Source of the DNA: G964291335 sp964291335
GTDB lineage: Bacteria > Chloroflexota > Dehalococcoidia > Lucifugimonadales > UBA3495
Assembly (NCBI GenBank): GCA_964291335.2
Contig: OZ219748.1
Location: 434,001 to 498,000 of the forward strand
Length of the DNA: 64,000 nucleotides
Direction of reading: 5' to 3'
Shown: positions 61,367 to 64,000 of the stretch, one piece after another
Layout of the letters: the number at the start of each line of letters is the position of its first letter
Numbering within the stretch: the first letter of the stretch is position 1
The notes under the pieces: generated by a model
The model's input: only the letters and a program-made list of their open reading frames with translations
What the model was told of the DNA's origin: nothing
The model's database searches: none
Position numbers and translations under genes: made by a program

Positions 61367-61732
61367 TTAATCGAAGAAGGTATAGCCGTGGCGGTTCAGG
61401 GTTACCGTAGCCTCAATGCGCCAGGCGTAGGCAACCTGCATCGGCTGAGGGTCAAATTGCACTGCCCGCAGGTGGCGCGGCAGGTTGTCCCGAATTATCG
61501 ATTCCGCCGCCCGGGCTCGCTGCAACAGAGCGGCATCGTCGCCGGCCCGGTCCTGCTCCCGCACCAGATGCCAGCGTATCCAGGCCCAATTGGAATGAAT
61601 ATAGCTGTATGCAGCATCCAGTTCCCTTTGCCGCATCTGTGTTTGCAACCGTGCGAGCGCTTCCTTCAGTTCCTGATTCGCCGCTTCCAGCAATGCCAGC
61701 CGTTGCGACAGCAGACTCATTTCTTCGGACAT
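61367..61732 (-). CDS. Unknown coiled-coil protein
   Basis: A 121-aa protein beginning MSEEMSLLSQRLALLEAANQ, with an N-terminal coiled coil (about residues 1-35, Leu heptads). A helical/aromatic middle follows (YIHSNWAWIRWHLVREQDR) and a beta C-terminus ending RHGYTFFD. No family recognised. The gene is 59 nt downstream of the propeller-protein gene on the same strand, suggesting a joint transcript. Confidence 0.65.
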   Translation of the reverse strand: MSEEMSLLSQRLALLEAANQELKEALARLQTQMRQRELDAAYSYIHSNWAWIRWHLVREQDRAGDDAALLQRARAAESIIRDNLPRHLRAVQFDPQPMQVAYAWRIEATVTLNRHGYTFFD

Positions 61733-61791
61733 GGCCTTGCCTCATAGTTGCTTTCGGCTTTAGCCGCTGCGCCCCCAACCCCCGCAGCCCG

Positions 61792-63204
61792 CTACCGGAG
61801 GGCATATAAAACGCCCGAGTCGGTGCGGACGTAGAGTTTACCGCCGGCGAAAGCCAACGGCTGGTTAACGGCAGCGTCCACGGAGTGTTCCCAAATAACC
61901 GTCCGGTTACGGGTATCTACAGCGTACACCTTGCCTGCCTGAGTAGCGAAATAAACGTTTTCACCGGCCGCTATGGGGGAAGCATAGATGCCTCCCGCCA
62001 CTTGAATGCGCCAGGCTTCCCGGCCGGTCAAGGGGTTCAGGGCATATAACCTTCCCTGCAAGTCGCCAACGTACAGATATGCGTCAGCTGCCGCCGGAGC
62101 TGCTACAATGCTGGAGTCCGCCCCATCGGGGGAAAAGCGCCAGCGTCCGGCCTGTTGCAGCGCCGGCGGCGGCACCCTTGGCGCCTGCCAAAGCCACAAC
62201 TGAGCCCAAACCCGCTTGAATTGATACTGGCCGGGGATTTCCCTTTCCGTGGCATCTATTCCGTACAGGCGTCCGCCGGCGGCAAAATAAACCATATCAT
62301 AGGCAATGACCGGGGCTGAACTCGCCGACTTGGGGGTACGGTAAACCAGGCGATTCTGCCCCGTGCGGGCGTTCAACAAATGCACTTGCCCGTTGCGATC
62401 TCCCACCGCCAGCGTACCATCGTCAACCGGGGTCAAGCTCCCGATGGTTTCGGTGGCCGCATAGGTCCAAATGGATTCGCCAGTGGCGGCATCCAGAGCA
62501 TAAAGTCGGTTATCCCAGGAACCCACATATACAATACCCCGGTGAACTACCGGAGCGGCAGTTATCATATCCCCGGTCTTATACTCCCACCTGGTTTCGC
62601 CGTTAGCCGGGTCTAAAGCCACAAGGCGATGATCCGGGAGGCCAACAAACAGGGAGCCGCCGGCCAGGGCCGGGGAACTCTGCACCGGGCCGGCAGCGGG
62701 TCTTTCCCATATGACGGCTCCGGTTTCAGCGTCAACCGCGAGAACCTTGAAGTGTCCGCCCAGGTACACCCGGCCATCGTAAACCACCGGCCCGGAGCGT
62801 GTAGCCGTCCCCAGCGGAACCTTCCACAGCTCTTGTCCCCGCAGCTTCCCGTCAAGGTGGGCAGCCAACGGGGCGACCTTGCGCTGCGCCACATCCCCGC
62901 CAGCCATGGTCCAATTTCCCGGCGTCGAGCCGGAAGTTGCCTGGGTGGTGGGTTGATTGAACAGCAGTACCCGGTAGTTGGGAAGAAAGGGGTAGTTAAG
63001 CCACAAAATAAAGGCAAAGGCTGAAACCAATGCCCCAACCCATACCAGGCGGTGACGGGGAAACAGCCGGCGATCCCGTCCGTGAAAGGCCCAGCGAGGC
63101 ACGCTTCCAATATCCCGTCCACAACCGGGGCAAGCGCCGGCAATTTCGGCAAGCGCTGCTCGGCACCAGGGACATACCGCCCCATCGCGGCGGCGGCCAG
63201 CCAC
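61792..63204 (-). CDS. PQQ-type beta-propeller membrane protein with zinc ribbon
   Basis: A 470-aa protein. CxxC pairs at residues 11-14 and 25-28 form a zinc ribbon. A TM segment (about 53-70) follows, then roughly seven or eight PQQ/BamB-like blades with the recurring pattern VYxGxxDxxLYALDAxTGExxW (for example GIVYVGSWDNRLYALDAATG and LYVGDLQGRLYALNPLTGRE). Such extracytoplasmic propellers act in cell-envelope assembly or as dehydrogenase-like scaffolds. No PQQ-binding catalytic residues are evident. The propeller faces outward, the ribbon inward. Confidence 0.88.
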   Translation of the reverse strand: MAGRRRDGAVCPWCRAALAEIAGACPGCGRDIGSVPRWAFHGRDRRLFPRHRLVWVGALVSAFAFILWLNYPFLPNYRVLLFNQPTTQATSGSTPGNWTMAGGDVAQRKVAPLAAHLDGKLRGQELWKVPLGTATRSGPVVYDGRVYLGGHFKVLAVDAETGAVIWERPAAGPVQSSPALAGGSLFVGLPDHRLVALDPANGETRWEYKTGDMITAAPVVHRGIVYVGSWDNRLYALDAATGESIWTYAATETIGSLTPVDDGTLAVGDRNGQVHLLNARTGQNRLVYRTPKSASSAPVIAYDMVYFAAGGRLYGIDATEREIPGQYQFKRVWAQLWLWQAPRVPPPALQQAGRWRFSPDGADSSIVAAPAAADAYLYVGDLQGRLYALNPLTGREAWRIQVAGGIYASPIAAGENVYFATQAGKVYAVDTRNRTVIWEHSVDAAVNQPLAFAGGKLYVRTDSGVLYALR

Positions 63205-63408
63205 TGAGGTTAGCCGCCCAGATTGCCGTCGGCTAGCCCACCGGCTTATCCGCAGCAGTCCATTCTTCAGGGATATACCTCCGGGTAAAGCAAGTGAATG
63301 GCAGAAAACGACCGGTTTAATCCGCCGGTCAGAAAGGAGGAACCGTTCAGAAGGGCAAAAACAGAATTCCGGGCGCTTGAAATGAGCCGGATAGAATAGA
63401 AGTAGAAA

Positions 63409-63486
63409 TGGTACCCCGGAGGGGCTTCGATCCCCTGATCTCCACCTTGAAAGGGTGGCGTCCTGACCTGGCTAGACGACCGGGGC
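63409..63486 (-). tRNA. tRNA-Glu (anticodon TTC)
   Basis: Cloverleaf on the minus strand: acceptor GCCCCGG with CCGGGGT (G-T pair at position 1-72), anticodon stem CCACC / GGTGG with loop CTTTCAA (anticodon TTC), T-arm loop GATCGAAGC, and encoded CCA at the 3' end. Decodes GAA and GAG. Confidence 0.94.
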
Positions 63487-63497
63487 ACAACAGAGAC

Positions 63498-63527
63498 ATT
63501 CTACTACAAATCTCGGAACATTGGCAA
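63498..63527 (-). promoter_or_regulatory. Promoter candidate for tRNA-Glu
   Basis: Minus strand TTGCCA (plus 63522-63527), 18 bases, TAGAAT (63498-63503), just upstream of the tRNA. Confidence 0.5.
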
Positions 63528-63689
63528 ATCCAGATCGGCGTATAACCGGGCAAACCCTTTACCCATGACGCCTCGGCGCGAATCGCCTATACTGAAGCGC
63601 AGCATGGGACGGCAATCGGTTCATCCAACCACCGGCAGGGGCTTGCCGTCCCTATTGCCTGAAACGCAAATCAAACCGGAGATAAGGGT

Positions 63690-64000
63690 ATGCCGTCATT
63701 TTGGGAGAAGATACGGGTGGATGGCCAGGATATGGCTGCTTATGTCAGCATACCCGACGGCGCCGGGCCTTTTGCCGCCATTATCGTCGGGCAGCACGGC
63801 GGCGGGGTTGACCGGTTCATCCGCACCATTTGCGACCGGTTCGCCGCGGCCGGCTATGCGGCAGTGGCGCCAAACCTGTACCACCGCATCCCCGACGAGA
63901 CGCTGAACGCAAACCCGCGCCCCAGGCCCCGGGATGTGCTGCGCGACCCGGAAATCATAGCCGATCTTGACGCTGCGGTGGGTTTTCTGCGCAACCGCCC
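63690..64000 (+). CDS. Dienelactone-hydrolase-family protein (5' part)
   Basis: Partial alpha/beta hydrolase running off the window. It begins MPSFWEKIRVDGQDMAAYVS and has AIIVGQHGGGVDRFI (the oxyanion region) and FAAAGYAAVAPNLYHRIPDE, the characteristic DLH pattern. The nucleophile Cys/Ser and the rest lie beyond the edge. GATAAGGGT precedes the ATG. Dienelactone hydrolase-like proteins act in chlorocatechol breakdown but many have other esterase roles. Confidence 0.8.
   Translation, partial: MPSFWEKIRVDGQDMAAYVSIPDGAGPFAAIIVGQHGGGVDRFIRTICDRFAAAGYAAVAPNLYHRIPDETLNANPRPRPRDVLRDPEIIADLDAAVGFLRNR

Overview
The window is one contiguous, gene-dense stretch of a moderately GC-rich bacterial chromosome with short intergenic gaps, many TTG/GTG starts and strong AGGAGG-type ribosome sites. 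It looks like Chloroflexota, probably Dehalococcoidia or SAR202-like. That placement is inferred from surface proteins with long Pro-Thr stalks, a substrate-binding lipoprotein with a Val-Glu-Lys linker, a P-II protein without the uridylylated tyrosine, and many paralogue-type catabolic enzymes (extradiol dioxygenase, HpaB, luciferase-like, NIPSNAP, CaiB, HpaI aldolase, formamidase). No rRNA, transposase, integrase or CRISPR array was seen, so it reads as chromosomal backbone with accessory patches.

Layout. 0-2.7 kb: tyrA-gmk-lipA on the minus strand. 3.2-7.3 kb: a glycine betaine/choline-type ABC importer (proV-proW-proX) closed by a strong terminator. 7.3-24.3 kb: a catabolic and housekeeping region with an RraA-like protein, AhpD-like protein, YedK, LigB-like dioxygenase, RidA, an M24 protein, a PAC2 protein, a substrate-binding protein interrupted by one in-frame UGA, a TPP enzyme, a luciferase-like enzyme, UdgB, an HpaB-like enzyme, an MBL hydrolase, NIPSNAP, carboxynorspermidine decarboxylase and DUF3326. 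24.4-27.5 kb: a phage-shock-type membrane stress module (PspAA, PspA and a 58-aa membrane peptide on minus; DUF4178 and DUF350 on plus). 27.8-29.8 kb: surface protein 1. 30.1-36.5 kb: a minus-strand operon with an accessory SecA, a protein with a possible Cys-His-Asp triad, a lipoprotein and an unknown protein. 36.7-42 kb: tRNA-Pro, trehalose-phosphate synthase, a phosphoesterase and a membrane pyrophosphatase. 42-56 kb: SDR, a divergent UDG-like protein, formamidase, SbcD-like nuclease, CoA-transferase, ribokinase, Nudix, ComF, DinB, an HMGL-like lyase, a hydrolase-VOC fusion, a second TPP enzyme, EVE and P-II. 56.5-58.5 kb: surface protein 2. 58.8-64 kb: HpaI aldolase, RNase D, a PQQ-type propeller protein, tRNA-Glu and the start of a dienelactone hydrolase.

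The most striking signal is the pair of surface-protein genes about 29 kb apart on opposite strands. They share an extended -10 element at the same distance from the start codon, the leader, the first codons and a very long C homopolymer inside the reading frame. Both also share a C-terminal membrane anchor, but they display different domains (Calx-beta-like versus fibronectin type III-like) on Pro-Thr stalks. With 24 C the second gene is in frame. With 26 C the first is frameshifted and encodes only a 43-residue peptide, although the frame behind the tract is open all the way, with signal peptide, domain, stalk and anchor. This is what a duplicated, phase-variable display cassette would look like. 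Homopolymer sequencing error is the main alternative.

Other themes are osmotic and energy stress (betaine importer, trehalose-phosphate synthase, pyrophosphatase), envelope stress (Psp module beside polyamine synthesis) and DNA repair (UdgB, a UDG-like protein, YedK, an SbcD-like protein).
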